Shown in pieces: positions 17,093 to 26,159 of a stretch of DNA of 64,000 bases. The notes under the pieces were generated by a model. It saw nothing but the letters and a program-made list of their open reading frames with translations, was not told where the DNA came from and ran no database searches. Source of the stretch: an uncultured Phycisphaerales bacterium (GTDB lineage: Bacteria > Planctomycetota > Phycisphaerae > WQYP01); the NCBI GenBank assembly GCA_903845195.1, contig CAIMWO010000094.1:103095-167094 (forward strand), in the 5' to 3' direction. Position 1 is the stretch's first letter. Each line of letters opens with the position of its first letter. A program made the translations under genes and the position numbers.

Positions 17093-17407
17093 TCAATACC
17101 GGCGATTGCCGCCGCCACCGCCGCCGCCACCGTAACCGCCGCCCGTACGCGGACGTTCTTCACGGGGCTTGGCTTCGTTGACCTTGAGAGCGCGACCGCC
17201 GTTCTCCTTGCCATCCAATGCAGCAATCGCCGCATCGGCTTCCGTGGCCGAAGACATCTCGACAAAGCCGAAGCCCTTCGAGCGACCGACATCGCGGTCC
17301 ATGATCACCTGGGCGCTGTCCACAGAACCAAAGCCCGAGAACAAAGTCCTCAAACCTTCGTCGTTCATGTCATAGCTCAGATTACCAACATACAATTTTT
17401 TACCCAT
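17093..17407 (-). CDS. Single-RRM glycine-rich RNA-binding protein
   Basis: About 104 residues: one RRM with RNP2 (LYVGNL) and RNP1 (KGFGFVEM), followed by a short tail of Arg and Gly (GGGYGGGGGGGGNRRY). This matches the cold-inducible RNA-binding proteins of cyanobacteria and planctomycetes, which bind single-stranded RNA. The ATG at 17407 has AAAGGA upstream. The 330 bp ahead of it (17408-17738) hold no gene but contain GGTCGA/TCGACC, a short hairpin around 17470-17485, so regulation in a long 5' UTR is possible. Confidence 0.93.
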   Translation of the reverse strand: MGKKLYVGNLSYDMNDEGLRTLFSGFGSVDSAQVIMDRDVGRSKGFGFVEMSSATEADAAIAALDGKENGGRALKVNEAKPREERPRTGGGYGGGGGGGGNRRY

Positions 17408-17738
17408 TTGTTTTCCTTTATAAAATGGGCATCGATCCGCCGAAATACTTTCCGGATCATAGCGAAAGAGGTCGAGATTTCGACCTGGAAATGGCAGGCG
17501 GACGATAGAGAGGAAGAAAGCGAAAAGGCGAGACAACAAGCCAGACGCGAACTCAAGACTCAGTTCGGCAAACCAACCAGTGAGTCACTATACCCGATGC
17601 ACAGCCACTCCGGTGGTTAATTCCAAATATAAATCGCGGAATATCCGTCGTAACGCTCAAATCGCCCCCCACGACCCCGCAAACCCCCTTTCATCCGCCC
17701 TATTGGACTCCCTTCCCCTCGCCGCCTACCCTCGTTTC

Positions 17739-18230
17739 ATGTCCACACCGCCTCCCATCCACCCCGATGTCCGCATCGGCCACATCCATCTCAAGGTCGC
17801 CAACCTGCAACGCGCCCTCGATTTCTACGTCGGTGTCCTCGGCTTCTCACTCACCCAGCGCTTCGGCAACCAGGCCGCCTTCCTCTCCGCCGGCGGATAC
17901 CATCATCACATCGGCCTCAACACCTGGGAATCCCTCGACGGCTCGCCCTCGCCTGCCGGCACCACCGGCCTCTATCACGTCGCCATCCTCTATCCCACCC
18001 GCAAAGTACTCGCCGACGCCCTCCGCCGTTTGCAGATCGCCAACATCCCGCTCGACGGCGCAGCCGATCACGGCGTCTCCCAGGCCCTCTACCTGCACGA
18101 CCCCGACCATAACGGCGTCGAACTCTACTGGGATCGCCCCCCAAACCAATGGCCCCGCACCCCCAACGGCGAACTGGCCATGTTCACCCACCCCCTCGAT
18201 CTCGACGCCCTGCTCGCGGAATTACGCTAG
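17739..18230 (+). CDS. VOC-family (glyoxalase/extradiol dioxygenase-like) protein
   Basis: A 163-residue vicinal-oxygen-chelate protein. Candidate metal ligands are His in GHIHLKVANL, His in LYHVAIL and Glu in GVELYWDRP, the normal arrangement for this fold; YVGVLGFSLTQRFG is the usual first-module signature. It resembles the CatE-type catechol 2,3-dioxygenase group of Bacillus, though the substrate cannot be told. The ATG at 17739 is chosen because the upstream 53 codons lack any family similarity. Confidence 0.85.
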   Translation: MSTPPPIHPDVRIGHIHLKVANLQRALDFYVGVLGFSLTQRFGNQAAFLSAGGYHHHIGLNTWESLDGSPSPAGTTGLYHVAILYPTRKVLADALRRLQIANIPLDGAADHGVSQALYLHDPDHNGVELYWDRPPNQWPRTPNGELAMFTHPLDLDALLAELR

Positions 18231-18290
18231 ATGCGGCCTTCGATTGATCCTCCCCCTCTGCTATAATCAAGCGAGCCAAGGAGAGGTTCT

Positions 18291-18485
18291 ATGACCGTCA
18301 GTGAACTCGAATCGCGCGTCACCTCGCTGGAAGCCGAAGTGGAAGAGCTTCGCCGCCAGTTGGATTACACGCAGGCACTCGCGGGCATCAAACGCGGCCT
18401 CGATGAAGCCGACCGCGGTCTCGGCACTCCGCTTCAACAAGTAGATGAGCAACTTCGCACCAAATACAGCATCCCACGCCCATGA
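18291..18485 (+). CDS. Putative antitoxin, coiled-coil (64 aa)
   Basis: A short, highly charged coiled-coil (VSELESRVTSLEAEVEELRRQL) with a C-terminal segment IKRGLDEADRGLGTP. It overlaps the next gene by 4 bp (ATGA), and that gene encodes a ParE/RelE-like toxin, so this is most likely the antitoxin. AGGAGAGG is 6 nt before the ATG and a TATAAT sits at about 18262, suggesting the two genes have their own promoter. Confidence 0.75.
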   Translation: MTVSELESRVTSLEAEVEELRRQLDYTQALAGIKRGLDEADRGLGTPLQQVDEQLRTKYSIPRP

Positions 18486-18784
18486 CCTACAAAGTAATCG
18501 TTCTTCCATCCGCCCAATTTGAACTCGACGAAGCCTACCAATGGTTACTCGCCGAAACCCCGCAGCATGCCCCAGTCTGGTACAACGGCCTGCTGGCTGC
18601 CCTGTATTCTCTTGAACAACTCCCCGGTCGTTGCCCGCTTGCCCTCGAGTCCAAAGATTCCCGCGAACCCGTTCGTCAACTCCTCTATGGTGACAAGCAT
18701 CATGCCTACCGCATCCTCTTCACCATTCGCGACGAGACCGTCCTGATCCTCCACATCCGCCACGCCGCGCGTACATCCTCGTAA
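18482..18784 (+). CDS. ParE/RelE-family toxin
   Basis: A 100-residue protein with the ParE-like start YKVIVLPSAQFELDEAYQWL, a central CPLALES and the end strands YRILFTIRDETVLILHIRHAAR. It is coupled by a 4-bp overlap to the small coiled-coil protein before it. It differs from the RelE-like toxins elsewhere in this window, so it is an independent module. Confidence 0.85.
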   Translation: MTYKVIVLPSAQFELDEAYQWLLAETPQHAPVWYNGLLAALYSLEQLPGRCPLALESKDSREPVRQLLYGDKHHAYRILFTIRDETVLILHIRHAARTSS

Positions 18785-18850
18785 CAGTCCCCAACTGCGG
18801 ACCTACGATCTCCGTCATGCATCTAGGCTCTGCGTCGGCCCACGCACACC

Positions 18851-19150
18851 TCACCGGCTCATCTGAAAAATCAATTCGAACACGCCCGTGAGTATCGCGA
18901 TCAGCCCGGCGCTCACCGATACAAATTCATCGCGCCGCGACTCCCGGTCCGGCGCCACATCCGGCGACGCATCGGGAATGACCTCGATGGCCAGCGTGCC
19001 CAGCAAAATCGCACCGATCGGGAACACGTAGAAATGCCCCATCGGCACGCCGGCCACGGCACACACCAATGCCGCAAACCCCATGAGCTCCGCCGTCCAT
19101 GCCCGATGCCAGTGATCCAGATGCAAAGTATGGGTTAAAGGACGCATCAT
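18851..19150 (-). CDS. Small membrane protein (about 99 aa)
   Basis: Starts MMRPLTHTLHLDHWHRAW and has hydrophobic segments around MGFAALVCAVAGVPMG, FPIGAILLGTLAIEVI and a C-terminal AGLIAILTGVFELIF. AGGGGG lies 6 nt upstream of the ATG at 19150. Its layout (His-rich N-terminus, then glycine-rich membrane segments) resembles the small membrane protein at 20133-20432, and the two may be distant paralogues. Confidence 0.6.
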   Translation of the reverse strand: MMRPLTHTLHLDHWHRAWTAELMGFAALVCAVAGVPMGHFYVFPIGAILLGTLAIEVIPDASPDVAPDRESRRDEFVSVSAGLIAILTGVFELIFQMSR

Positions 19151-19306
19151 AAAAGCCCCCTTTTCTTCCCCGCCTCGCGGCAACACCGCCTGCCCCCGCG
19201 TCCCTATTGTAGCGCCCCAACCCCCACAGAATGCCTTCCCCGCCATTTCCCAAAATCACTCTATCCCATTGTACATCCATGCCATTTCACACCACATGCC
19301 AAATAA

Positions 19307-19341
19307 ATTTGTGCGCATTTGTGTTCATTTGTGGTCCCGTT
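19307..19341. repeat. Short array of the GTGGT class
   Basis: Degenerate units around ATTTGTG (TTTGTGCG, CATTTGTGTT, CATTTGTGGT), ending GTGGT. The same design but with other bases occurs at 8029-8060, 21973-22005, 32044-32119 and 36957-37010. Confidence 0.5.
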
Positions 19342-19417
19342 CCGTCGTCTCTCTCACCCCGATTTTCCGACTACCCAGGCGTTTTTTTCAAACGCGATTC
19401 TCCGGTAAGATTCCCCC

Positions 19418-19981
19418 ATGTCCAAACTCTCCGAAATCCTCTCGTACAATGCCGAATTCGTCGCCCGCAAAGACTACGAATCCTACCGCACCGATCGCTA
19501 CCCCGAAAAACGCATGGTCATCCTCACCTGCATGGACACACGCCTCATCGAACTGCTCCCCAAGGCCATGAACCTCCGCAACGGCGACGTCAAAATCATC
19601 AAGAACGCCGGCGCCATCGTCTCCCACCCCTTCGGCTCCGTCATGCGCTCCATCCTTGTCGCCGTCTATACCCTCAAGGCCGAAGAAGTCCTCGTCATCG
19701 GCCACCACGACTGCGGCATGACCGGCCTCGCCCCCGATACCGTCCTCAACCAGGTCAAAGCCGCCGGCATCCCCCAGGCCACCCTCGATATCCTCACCCA
19801 CGCCGGCATCGACCTGACCCACTGGCTCACCGGATTCCCCTGCGTCTCCGAAGCCGTCATCCGCTCCGTCGATCTGGTCCGCCGCCACCCGCTCCTCCCC
19901 CAAACTGTCCGCGTCCACGGCCTCGTCATCCATCCCGAGACCGGCAAACTCGATTTGCTCTCCGCAGGCGACAGCCAGTAA
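19418..19981 (+). CDS. Beta-class carbonic anhydrase
   Basis: Hydrates CO2 to bicarbonate. Zinc ligands are Cys38 (in LTCMDTR), His96 and Cys99 (in GHHDCGM); Asp40 and Arg42 form the catalytic dyad. At 187 residues it has the length of the clade represented by Bacillus YtiB. It stands alone between two minus-strand membrane protein genes. The 5' flank carries an array of the GTGGT class (19307-19341). Confidence 0.92.
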   Translation: MSKLSEILSYNAEFVARKDYESYRTDRYPEKRMVILTCMDTRLIELLPKAMNLRNGDVKIIKNAGAIVSHPFGSVMRSILVAVYTLKAEEVLVIGHHDCGMTGLAPDTVLNQVKAAGIPQATLDILTHAGIDLTHWLTGFPCVSEAVIRSVDLVRRHPLLPQTVRVHGLVIHPETGKLDLLSAGDSQ

Positions 19982-19991
19982 CTCCCCCCCC

Positions 19992-20030
19992 AAAAAAAAA
20001 GGGACGCGGCGAAACCTGCTCGCCGCGTCC
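19992..20030 (-). terminator. Intrinsic terminator
   Basis: GGACGCGGCGA (20002-20012) pairs with TCGCCGCGTCC (20020-20030); on the minus strand the hairpin is followed by nine T. It lies about 100 bp past the stop of the minus-strand gene at 20133 and close to the 3' end of the carbonic anhydrase gene. Confidence 0.8.
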
Positions 20031-20132
20031 TTGCGTCCTCCTGCGGACGCCTTTCAGGCTCGCCCGCGCCTCGCGCGGTGCGGCCTATATAAACGCATCC
20101 CCTCCGGTATCCTCACCAACCTGATCGACCCT

Positions 20133-20432
20133 TCAGATGCTCATGCCGATGAGCACCTGCGCCATGCCGAACAGGAGGCCCATAAATCCCGCCACAATCG
20201 CCACCCAGCCCTCGGGCCGCGCGTTGAGCCCCGGCGCCGGATGCAGCGAAAGTAAAATCGCCACCGTCCCCAAAATGATCGCCATCAGCGACGGCACCAC
20301 CACCGGCCCCAGCGGTATCCCGATGACGCCGATCACCGCCGCGGCAATGCCGATGTGGTGCGCGTGCGGATGAATGGTGGAGGGAACATCGTCAAAACCG
20401 CGGAGATCTTGCTGGGTCAGGCGAATCGCCAT
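20133..20432 (-). CDS. Small membrane protein (99 aa)
   Basis: Begins MAIRLTQQDLRGFDD with GGAG about 8 nt upstream, followed by a His-containing stretch (HPHAHHIG) and three hydrophobic segments (IAAAVIGVIGIPLGPVV, LMAIILGTVAILLSL, IVAGFMGLLFGMAQVLIGM). Small membrane protein of unknown role, similar in layout to the gene at 18851. An intrinsic terminator follows. Confidence 0.65.
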   Translation of the reverse strand: MAIRLTQQDLRGFDDVPSTIHPHAHHIGIAAAVIGVIGIPLGPVVVPSLMAIILGTVAILLSLHPAPGLNARPEGWVAIVAGFMGLLFGMAQVLIGMSI

Positions 20433-20560
20433 GGTCAGTCTCCGTACATGAAATGTATTTCCCCTCACCTAAAGTCTAGCCATCTGACCCCATCAAATGC
20501 ACAAAAATTCCGCCCAGATTTTGCAAATTCATCGCCCCCCATTTCACAAGCAAAACTCAC

Positions 20561-20596
20561 AAAAAAAGAAAGGCCCGGGGATCACATCCCCAGGCC
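20561..20596 (-). terminator. Intrinsic terminator of the SGNH hydrolase gene
   Basis: GGCCCGGGGAT (20572-20582) and ATCCCCAGGCC (20586-20596) pair with one mismatch around a 3-nt loop; the minus strand continues with a T-rich tract. It is about 45 bp past the stop. Confidence 0.85.
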
Positions 20597-20641
20597 ATCT
20601 TCTTGCTTCTTTCTTCCTGCCATCTTGCTTCTCGCGAGCCC

Positions 20642-21916
20642 CTACTCCACCACCTCAATCTTCACCGTGTGCGTCACCGGTTCCACCGCCGCACGCGATG
20701 CATCCGCCCGCACCTTGTCCCGCGCCGCCAGCTTCTCAACCACCGCATCCACTGTCGCCTGATCCCCCGGCAACTCGGCACGAATCTGACCCAGCCCATG
20801 CAACATCTGCTTCGTCAAATTAGTCTCGAAATTCTGCTGATGACGAACCACTGCGTCCACTTTCTTGAACGCCTCGCTGAACGGATTATCCGCAAACGCG
20901 GCCGCCAGATTCACACCCTTGGCCAGCTCCGCCCCGTTGAATTCGTGATTCGCCGCACCCCACGTCACACGATACTTCTTCGCCGCATCGACGCCCTTGG
21001 CCACCAGCGTCAGTCGATTCAACTCTTCATTGAAAGGTAGAAATTCCAGCACACCCTTGGCCGAATTGGAATCCTTCGCCTCACCAAAAAAACAGAACGG
21101 ATACTTCGTAGACTCCAGCGATACGCTCCCCTTCTCGCTGCCCGTCACCTTATGCCCCGCCGTCGCATCCGCCTTGCCCGTCGCCAGATCCACCGTGATC
21201 GTCCCCACATTTCCATCGCAGCCCAGTGCTTTGAGAAATGCGTACGCCATCACCAGGTGCCCGTTATATCCGGGATGCACGCCATCCCCGCCGGCCACCG
21301 CATAATTCTTGCCCCACTTCTCCTTCGCCTTCGCCATCACGTCCTTCATCGGCGTGTTCACATCCGCAAATACCACGCCCTGCTCCGCCGCCACCTCCGC
21401 CGCAATATCCCGCAGCTTCGTGAGCGTCTCGTTATACACCTCCTGCCCGCGCTTGAACGTCTCCGAATCCACCACTCCCGGCGATCCCACCACGATCAGC
21501 CGCACCCCCGCCTCCTTGAACTTCTTCACAATCTCCGTCGTGTTCGTCCGATACGTTGCCGCCCGGTCCGCGGAAAGCGCCGTGTATCCGCCGTCATTCA
21601 TCCCATAGCAAGTCGTCGTCACCGTCGGCTTCAGCGGCAACACATCGTCCGCCATCCGACCGCGAAATCCTGCCGCCTGTTCCCCGCTCCAACCCGCCTG
21701 CAATGTCCGTAGATTCGCCGCCGGCTGACACATCAGCAGGTATTCCTCAATGATCACCGAGTACTGTTTTTGTTCCGTAATCGAGTCCCCGCACACCGCC
21801 ACAAAATCCCCCGCCTTCAATTCCCCCTTCGTCGCCGGCGCCGTCGTCTGCGCCAAACACGTCCCCGCCATCAGCAAAGAAACCGCCGCCACCCAATGCA
21901 TCCGTTTCATACTCAT
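20642..21916 (-). CDS. Secreted SGNH/GDSL-family hydrolase
   Basis: A 424-residue exported protein. The signal peptide is MKRMHWVAAVSLLMAGTCLA. Block I with the nucleophile Ser is CGDSITEQ, block III is YGMNDGG with the oxyanion Asn, and block V is GDGVHPGYNGH with catalytic Asp and His. This fits the esterase/lysophospholipase-like GDSL enzymes often used as carbohydrate deacetylases. The C-terminal 170 residues form an additional domain. GGAG lies 7 nt before the ATG at 21916. Confidence 0.9.
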   Translation of the reverse strand: MSMKRMHWVAAVSLLMAGTCLAQTTAPATKGELKAGDFVAVCGDSITEQKQYSVIIEEYLLMCQPAANLRTLQAGWSGEQAAGFRGRMADDVLPLKPTVTTTCYGMNDGGYTALSADRAATYRTNTTEIVKKFKEAGVRLIVVGSPGVVDSETFKRGQEVYNETLTKLRDIAAEVAAEQGVVFADVNTPMKDVMAKAKEKWGKNYAVAGGDGVHPGYNGHLVMAYAFLKALGCDGNVGTITVDLATGKADATAGHKVTGSEKGSVSLESTKYPFCFFGEAKDSNSAKGVLEFLPFNEELNRLTLVAKGVDAAKKYRVTWGAANHEFNGAELAKGVNLAAAFADNPFSEAFKKVDAVVRHQQNFETNLTKQMLHGLGQIRAELPGDQATVDAVVEKLAARDKVRADASRAAVEPVTHTVKIEVVE

Positions 21917-21972
21917 TCCGCTTCTCCAAAAAAATCCATGAAGAAATCAAATAGCTTCTTCCCCAAAAAATC

Positions 21973-22005
21973 TTGGTGCCTTGGTGCCTTGGTGGTAAAA
22001 AAACA
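21973..22005. repeat. CTTGGTGC octamer array (GTGGT class)
   Basis: Units CTTGGTGC, CTTGGTGC, CTTGGTGG then TAAAAAAAC, between the SGNH gene start and the queC stop. Confidence 0.65.
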
Positions 22006-22008
22006 CGC

Positions 22009-22704
22009 TCACATGTTCACATAAACCGCCGGATCGCGCACACCCGCTTCCTTAAATCCCGCCAGCCGCAGCAAACAGGAATCACAATGCCCGCAAGACT
22101 TTCCCTCCGGCGTCGGATCGTAACAAGAATGCGTCAACTCGTACGGAACCTTCAGCGCCAGCCCCCGTCGGATTATTCCCGCTTTGCTCAATTGAATCAG
22201 CGGTGCATGCACGTGATAGCGCCCCTGCCCCTCCACCCCCGCCTTTGTCGCCAGATTCGCCAGCGTTTCAAACGCCTTGATAAACTCCGGCCTGCAATCC
22301 GGATACCCCGAATAATCCACCGCATTCACCCCCACAAAGATATCGAACGCCCCCAGCGACTCCGCAAACCCCAACGCAAACGCCAGAAACACCGTGTTCC
22401 GCGCCGGCACATACGTAATCGGTATGGACGATCCACCCGCCTCCACCTGCCCCAGATGATCTTTCGGCACCGCAATATCCGCCGTCAGCGCCGAACCTCC
22501 AAATGCCCGCAGATCAATCTTCTGCGTGACATGCCGCTTCACCCCAAAATGCCCCGCCAGCGCCGCCGCCGCCGCCACCTCCCGCCCATGTCGCTGCCCA
22601 TAATCAAATGACAACGCATAACACTCAAACCCCTCCGCCGCCGCCATCGCCAGCGTCGTCGCCGAATCCAACCCCCCCGACAGTAATACCACCGCTTTCT
22701 TCAT
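22009..22704 (-). CDS. queC: 7-cyano-7-deazaguanine synthase
   Basis: Forms preQ0 from 7-carboxy-7-deazaguanine with ATP and ammonia, in queuosine synthesis. PP-loop [13 protein letters not shown] is at residue 5, [10 protein letters not shown] follows, and the zinc-binding cysteines are HSCYDPTP and SCGHCDSC. 231 residues, normal length. The ATG at 22704 aligns with the family start; an upstream in-frame ATG at 22740 is unsupported. No other que gene is in the window. Confidence 0.95.
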   Translation of the reverse strand: MKKAVVLLSGGLDSATTLAMAAAEGFECYALSFDYGQRHGREVAAAAALAGHFGVKRHVTQKIDLRAFGGSALTADIAVPKDHLGQVEAGGSSIPITYVPARNTVFLAFALGFAESLGAFDIFVGVNAVDYSGYPDCRPEFIKAFETLANLATKAGVEGQGRYHVHAPLIQLSKAGIIRRGLALKVPYELTHSCYDPTPEGKSCGHCDSCLLRLAGFKEAGVRDPAVYVNM

Positions 22705-22837
22705 CCCTCGCAGTGTACCGGCCAAATCCAAAATCCCCAACGCATTGAATTTCCCACCCCAACGCTTAAAGTAAACCCCCTTCGCTCACCATCCGGGATC
22801 GCCACGGACCTCTTCCCCCTTACGGAGTAACTTACCC

Positions 22838-24490
22838 ATGCCCCTTCACCTCGACCCCCAAGGCTATTTCCACGACGGCCAAAAACGCATCATCCCCGTC
22901 GGCGCCAACTACTGGCCCGCTTCCTGCGGCGTCGAAATGTGGGTCCAATGGCCCGCCGAGGAAATCCGCCACGACATCGCCACCCTCAAAAAGCTCGGCC
23001 TCAACTGCATCCGCTTCTTCCTCCGCTGGCAGGATTTCGAACCCCAGCCCGGCGCCTACAACGACGCCAACTTCGACAAACTCCGCCAAGTCCTCCGATG
23101 GTGCCGCGACTACGGCGTCTGGGCCCACCCCTCCCTCTTCGTCGGCTTCATGTCCGGCGGTCTCTTCTGGCCGAAGTGGAAAGGCGACCGCAATCTCTAC
23201 GCCGATCCCGAAGTCGCCGCCGCCTCCGCCCGTTTCGCCCGCCGCGCCACCGAAGTCATCGCCGAATTCAAAGACATCGTCATCGCCATCGATCAGGGCA
23301 ATGAACTCTGCTGTCTGAAAGAATCCTACGTCGCCCCGCCCGCCGCCGTCATCGCCTGGTGCGCCGGCGTCAACCAGGCTATCCGCAGCGTCTGGCCCGA
23401 CGCCCTCATCATCTCCGGCAACGAACAAAACCAGATCGCCAACGACTCCGGCTGGCGCCTCGGACAGCAACCCGGCTGCGATATGTACTCCATGCACACC
23501 TACCCCGTCGCCGCCTGGCAACCCCTCCCCATCGACGGCCTCACCGATCCCTTCTGCCAGACCATGCTCCCCTTCTACACCCAGATCGCCCGCGCCTTCG
23601 GACCCGTCATGGTCCAGGAGTTCGGCACCATCATCACCTTCAGCAAATCGAAACAGGACAACTACCTGCGCGCCATCCTCCCCGCCTGCTGGAACGCCGG
23701 CGCCAACGGCTTCCTCTGGTGGTGCCTCCGCGATATCATCGCCCCCGTCTATCCCTACACCGGCCACGGATTCGAAAGCACCCTCGGACTCATCGACGCC
23801 AACGATCGCGTCAAACCCGGTCTCGAATTTTTCCTCGAATTCGCCACCACCCTTAACACGCGCCCCGTCGCCCCCAAATCCCAGAAGCCCATCGGCCTCT
23901 ACTTCCCCGAAAAGTACTACCCCCGCGACACCCCCGGCGCCTACAACAACCCCACCAACGTCAGCAAGTATCTCCTCGTCGCCAACCACCTACTCACCTC
24001 CCTCGGCCATCAAACCCGCATCGTCCGCGGCGATCAGCCTCTCCCCACCGACCTCCACACCCTCCTCATCCCCAGCGTCCTCATCAACTCCTCCGAAATC
24101 CCCGCCCTGGCCAACTGGGTCCGCGCCGGCGGCAACCTGCTCTGGAACGGCCCCGACCCTGTCAATTGGGGACAAGGCTACATCGACCTCCTCGGCGCCG
24201 TCCCGCTCGACTACCGCCGCACACGCGACGCCAAGCTCTCCCTCGGCTCACAGGATTGGAAGTTCGGCGCGTGGCCCCGCAACATGCGCGTCGAAATCGA
24301 ACCCGTCACCGCCACCATCAAATTCCTCGACCAGGAAACCCAAATGCCCCTCATCCTGCATCACCGCTACGGCAAAGGCCAAGTCCTCGCCGCCCTACCT
24401 ATGGTCGAAGACTCCATCGCCCGCGAAGCCCCGCTCCACACCCGCTGGGCCGCCTGGTACCAAGCCGCCCTCGCCCTCTTCGCCGATTGA
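22838..24490 (+). CDS. GH5-like (clan GH-A) glycoside hydrolase
   Basis: A 550-residue protein. The TIM-barrel domain begins with a typical substrate-entry strand (IPVGANYWPASCGVEMW), has FFLRWQDFEPQPGAY, the acid/base Glu156 in DQGNELCCLK and the nucleophile Glu261 in MVQEFGTII. The last 200 residues look like a Rossmann-type domain as in beta-galactosidase trimerisation or GATase-like modules (LLIPSVLINSSEIPALANWV). No signal peptide. The closest family is GH5 or a relative; the substrate, perhaps a mannan or beta-glucan oligomer, is not clear. Confidence 0.8.
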   Translation: MPLHLDPQGYFHDGQKRIIPVGANYWPASCGVEMWVQWPAEEIRHDIATLKKLGLNCIRFFLRWQDFEPQPGAYNDANFDKLRQVLRWCRDYGVWAHPSLFVGFMSGGLFWPKWKGDRNLYADPEVAAASARFARRATEVIAEFKDIVIAIDQGNELCCLKESYVAPPAAVIAWCAGVNQAIRSVWPDALIISGNEQNQIANDSGWRLGQQPGCDMYSMHTYPVAAWQPLPIDGLTDPFCQTMLPFYTQIARAFGPVMVQEFGTIITFSKSKQDNYLRAILPACWNAGANGFLWWCLRDIIAPVYPYTGHGFESTLGLIDANDRVKPGLEFFLEFATTLNTRPVAPKSQKPIGLYFPEKYYPRDTPGAYNNPTNVSKYLLVANHLLTSLGHQTRIVRGDQPLPTDLHTLLIPSVLINSSEIPALANWVRAGGNLLWNGPDPVNWGQGYIDLLGAVPLDYRRTRDAKLSLGSQDWKFGAWPRNMRVEIEPVTATIKFLDQETQMPLILHHRYGKGQVLAALPMVEDSIAREAPLHTRWAAWYQAALALFAD

Positions 24491-24494
24491 CCGC

Positions 24495-24570
24495 AACGAG
24501 CCGGAAGCGTCAGCGCCCGGTACTCCGTCGAAATTACCAAGCCCAGGGATTGCAATCCCTGTGGCTCGCG
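24495..24570. repeat. Dispersed palindromic element, copy 1, with planctomycete-type GAGCCGGAAGCGT motif
   Basis: The perfect 16-bp palindrome AGGGATTGCAATCCCT (24545-24560) lies in the wider motif CAAGCCC...TGTGGCTCGC (24538-24569), which recurs at 28151-28183 and 42909-42942 with few changes. Just upstream is ACGAGCCGGAAGCGTCAGCG, a motif I know as dispersed in planctomycete genomes. Confidence 0.7.
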
Positions 24571-24662
24571 TACTCGATTACCTCTTCATACTGAACCCAT
24601 ACCCCCTCACCCTCTTCGCAGATCAACCCTCCCACGGTAACATAAAGCGTCCCATCATCGTC

Positions 24663-24699
24663 CTTCTTGCTTCTTGCTTCTTGATTCTTGTTTCTTCCC
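24663..24699. repeat. CTTCTTG-type heptamer array
   Basis: Units CTTCTTG three times, ATTCTTG, TTTCTTC and CC, directly before the aldo-keto reductase. The same family is found at 20597-20635, 37025-37055 and inside a CDS at 37468-37504. Confidence 0.85.
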
Positions 24700-24724
24700 A
24701 ATACCCAGTGGAGCCAGCCATTTC

Positions 24725-25804
24725 ATGAATAATCGCACGATCCTCGGTACCACTCTGTCCGTCTCCGAACTCTCCTTCGGCAATTTCATCTACGGCTCCC
24801 ACATGTGGGGCAAAACCCCCGCCGACGAACCCGAAGGCATCCGCCTCCAAAACCTCGCCGTCGACCTGGGCATCAATTTCTTCGACACCGGCGACGCCTA
24901 CGGCAACGGCCGCGCTGAAGCCATGATGGTCCCCACCCTCCAATACGCCTCCCGCGAAAAAATCGTCCTATCCACCAAGTTCGGCTATGACTTCTACACC
25001 GACCCCGGCGCCTCCGGCAGCCACAAGGAACGCAAACAGGATTTCTCCGAACGCTTCATCACCTTCGCCCTCGAAAAATCCCTCCAACGCCTGCAGACGG
25101 ATTACATCGACCTCTACCAGGCCCACAATCTCAAACTCCCCCACATGACTGCCGAACTCGTCGCCACGCTCGAGAAACTCACCAAGGCCGGCAAGATCCG
25201 CCACTGGGGCATCGCCCTCGGACCCGCCATCGGCTGGCGCGATGAAGGCGTCATCGCCCTCCAACAATGGCCCGCCTGTGCTACGGTCCAAACCGTCTTC
25301 AACATGCTCGAACAACACCCCGGCCGCGAACTCTGCGAGATTTCTCAGGAGAACGGGCGCGCCGGAATCATTTCTCGCGTCCCCCACTCCTCCGGCATTC
25401 TCCAGGATCTTTACACCCCCAACCAAACCTTCGACGACCACCGCAAATTCCGCGACAAAAACTGGCTCATCTACGGCCTCAAGAAAATCGAACTACTCCG
25501 CCACATCCAGAAAGCCCACAACTGCACCATGGCCCAACTCGCCATCAAGTGGCTCCTCACCTGGCCCACCCTCGTCAGCGTCCAACCCAACATCACCACC
25601 GAAACTGAACTGAAAGAATTCGCCGCCGCCTGTAATGATGACAAGCTCACCCCCGCTGAAATGAAAGAAATTCAGGAACTCGTCGAATCCGACTTCCACT
25701 TCGGCCCCGACGCCCACGCCTGCGACCTAAAAAGCAGCCTCACCGCCTCCGGCACCCACCGCAGCGAATACCAGAAAAACCAACCCGTCCCATTATTGGT
25801 TTAA
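24725..25804 (+). CDS. Aldo/keto reductase
   Basis: A NAD(P)H-dependent oxidoreductase of the aldo-keto reductase superfamily, 359 residues. The catalytic tetrad is visible: Asp in NFFDTGDAYGNGRAE, Tyr in the same motif, Lys in VLSTKFGYD and His in DLYQAHNL. The C-terminus with FHFGPDAHACDL is longer than in most relatives. The ATG at 24725 has GGAG 11 nt upstream. The substrate is unknown; the neighbouring GH5-like gene suggests a sugar. Confidence 0.88.
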   Translation: MNNRTILGTTLSVSELSFGNFIYGSHMWGKTPADEPEGIRLQNLAVDLGINFFDTGDAYGNGRAEAMMVPTLQYASREKIVLSTKFGYDFYTDPGASGSHKERKQDFSERFITFALEKSLQRLQTDYIDLYQAHNLKLPHMTAELVATLEKLTKAGKIRHWGIALGPAIGWRDEGVIALQQWPACATVQTVFNMLEQHPGRELCEISQENGRAGIISRVPHSSGILQDLYTPNQTFDDHRKFRDKNWLIYGLKKIELLRHIQKAHNCTMAQLAIKWLLTWPTLVSVQPNITTETELKEFAAACNDDKLTPAEMKEIQELVESDFHFGPDAHACDLKSSLTASGTHRSEYQKNQPVPLLV

Positions 25805-25814
25805 ATAGCGAAAA

Positions 25815-26159
25815 TTATGCGTGTACGATCCTGCGCCAATAGCTGGGATCGCGGCGAATGCCATCAAGGAATCTGCACGCAAGTCTGGAAGGTTTCCGTT
25901 GACCCTGTTCCCATGCACGAACCAACTGCGGAGAAACTCCGACCGCGTCGGCAAAAACAACCTGACTCATCGCCAGTTGCTGGCGAATTGCTCTTACCTG
26001 CCTGGACTTCAACACCGGAATGGGAGCAATGGACTTGACCGTGCGCGTCGTAACCTTTGAGAAATCCTTTCCCGCCAAACCCTCCGCTACTTCCCGCATG
26101 CCCTGAACCAGTTCCTTCCCCAGATCGATTTTCAATTCGCGTATTTGCTTTCGTTTCAT
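25815..26159 (-). CDS. Helix-turn-helix antitoxin (NadS/HigA-like)
   Basis: A 114-residue protein with a basic N-terminus and an Xre HTH (MSQVVFADAVGVSPQLVRAWEQG) near residues 69-91, followed by KPSRLACRFLDGIRRDP, as in HigA and NadS-type antitoxins. It overlaps the toxin gene by 4 bp. It should repress the pair through the palindrome upstream of the toxin start. Confidence 0.88.
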   Translation of the reverse strand: MKRKQIRELKIDLGKELVQGMREVAEGLAGKDFSKVTTRTVKSIAPIPVLKSRQVRAIRQQLAMSQVVFADAVGVSPQLVRAWEQGQRKPSRLACRFLDGIRRDPSYWRRIVHA